Source: Saccoglossus kowalevskii
Lineage: Eukaryota > Hemichordata > Enteropneusta > Harrimaniidae
Direction of reading: 5' to 3'
Assembly (NCBI RefSeq): GCF_000003605.2
Contig: NW_003154741.1
Coordinates: forward strand, 71,744-135,743
DNA length: 64,000 nt
Below are positions 63,831 through 64,000 of this stretch, piece by piece. Below the pieces are notes generated by a model. The model worked only from the letters and a program-made list of their open reading frames with translations. It made no database searches and was not told where the DNA came from. Positions within the stretch are counted from its first letter, which is position 1; each line of letters opens with the position of its first letter. The translations under genes and the position numbers were made by a program.

Positions 63831-64000
63831 GTGTACTGTCTGACATCCGAACTGATGTGATCGGCGACGCCCTCCCAAAAATGCTTCTGTTTTTTATATC
63901 TTCAAAAACCGTTCTTTTACAAAGATTCAATTAATCGCAACAGATTCATCAATTCGAACCACATTGTAGAGTAATTGCATAGTTGTAAAAATACAGAAGG

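Overview
The window is a stretch of AT-rich (roughly one third G+C by eye), intron-dense animal genomic DNA. It is dominated by one very large protein-coding gene on the + strand, at about 15.4-60.79 kb. Pieced together from consecutive GT-AG exons whose reading phases chain with one uncertain junction, the product is an orthologue or close paralogue of RNF213 (mysterin), the giant AAA+ ATPase / E3 ubiquitin ligase. I count about 83 coding exons and about 15.3 kb of coding sequence, or about 5,100 residues; human RNF213 is about 5,200. The intron density, the DIRS-like, LINE-like and SINE-like repeats and the divergence from vertebrate RNF213 suggest a non-vertebrate metazoan, probably a marine invertebrate. 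The phylum cannot be told from the sequence alone.

Layout. 1-15.3 kb: no convincing gene; degenerate tandem repeats (2.77-2.98 kb), a promoter-like NRF1/TATA stretch (3.04-3.10 kb), a GC-rich exon-like island (7.60-7.69 kb), repeat fragments and a foldback MITE-like element (15.0-15.14 kb). 15.4-16.3 kb: two N-terminal exons encoding part of a death-effector-like fold and an unrecognised module. 17.9-19.0 kb: CBM20-like region. 19.1-27.2 kb: helical N-arm/stalk. 27.3-30.98 kb: AAA1 and AAA2. 31.2-34.7 kb: a decayed DIRS-type tyrosine-recombinase retrotransposon, antisense, inside the next intron. 34.8-46.3 kb: AAA3 and AAA4 (both with intact Walker A and B) and degenerate AAA5. 46.6-51.9 kb: AAA6-like region and linker. 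52.5 kb: an atypical RING. 52.8-55.2 kb: E3 shell. 55.76-55.90 kb: RZ zinc finger. 56.1-60.79 kb: C-terminal domain and stop codon. 60.8-64 kb: no gene; it carries a diverged direct repeat of the sequence at the far left edge (51-about 920), a second copy of the MITE core, and a CRE plus TATA promoter-like site.

Biology. RNF213 is a cytosolic ring-like ATPase/E3 ligase of cell-autonomous immunity: in vertebrates it ubiquitylates bacterial LPS and restricts intracellular pathogens. Here the ATPase centres of AAA3 and AAA4 and the RZ finger needed for ligase activity are intact, the RING ligand spacing is unusual, and the N terminus appears to carry a death-fold module absent from vertebrate RNF213. 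That combination is the most interesting biology in the window. The flanking repeats also raise the possibility that this locus is one unit of a duplicated array.
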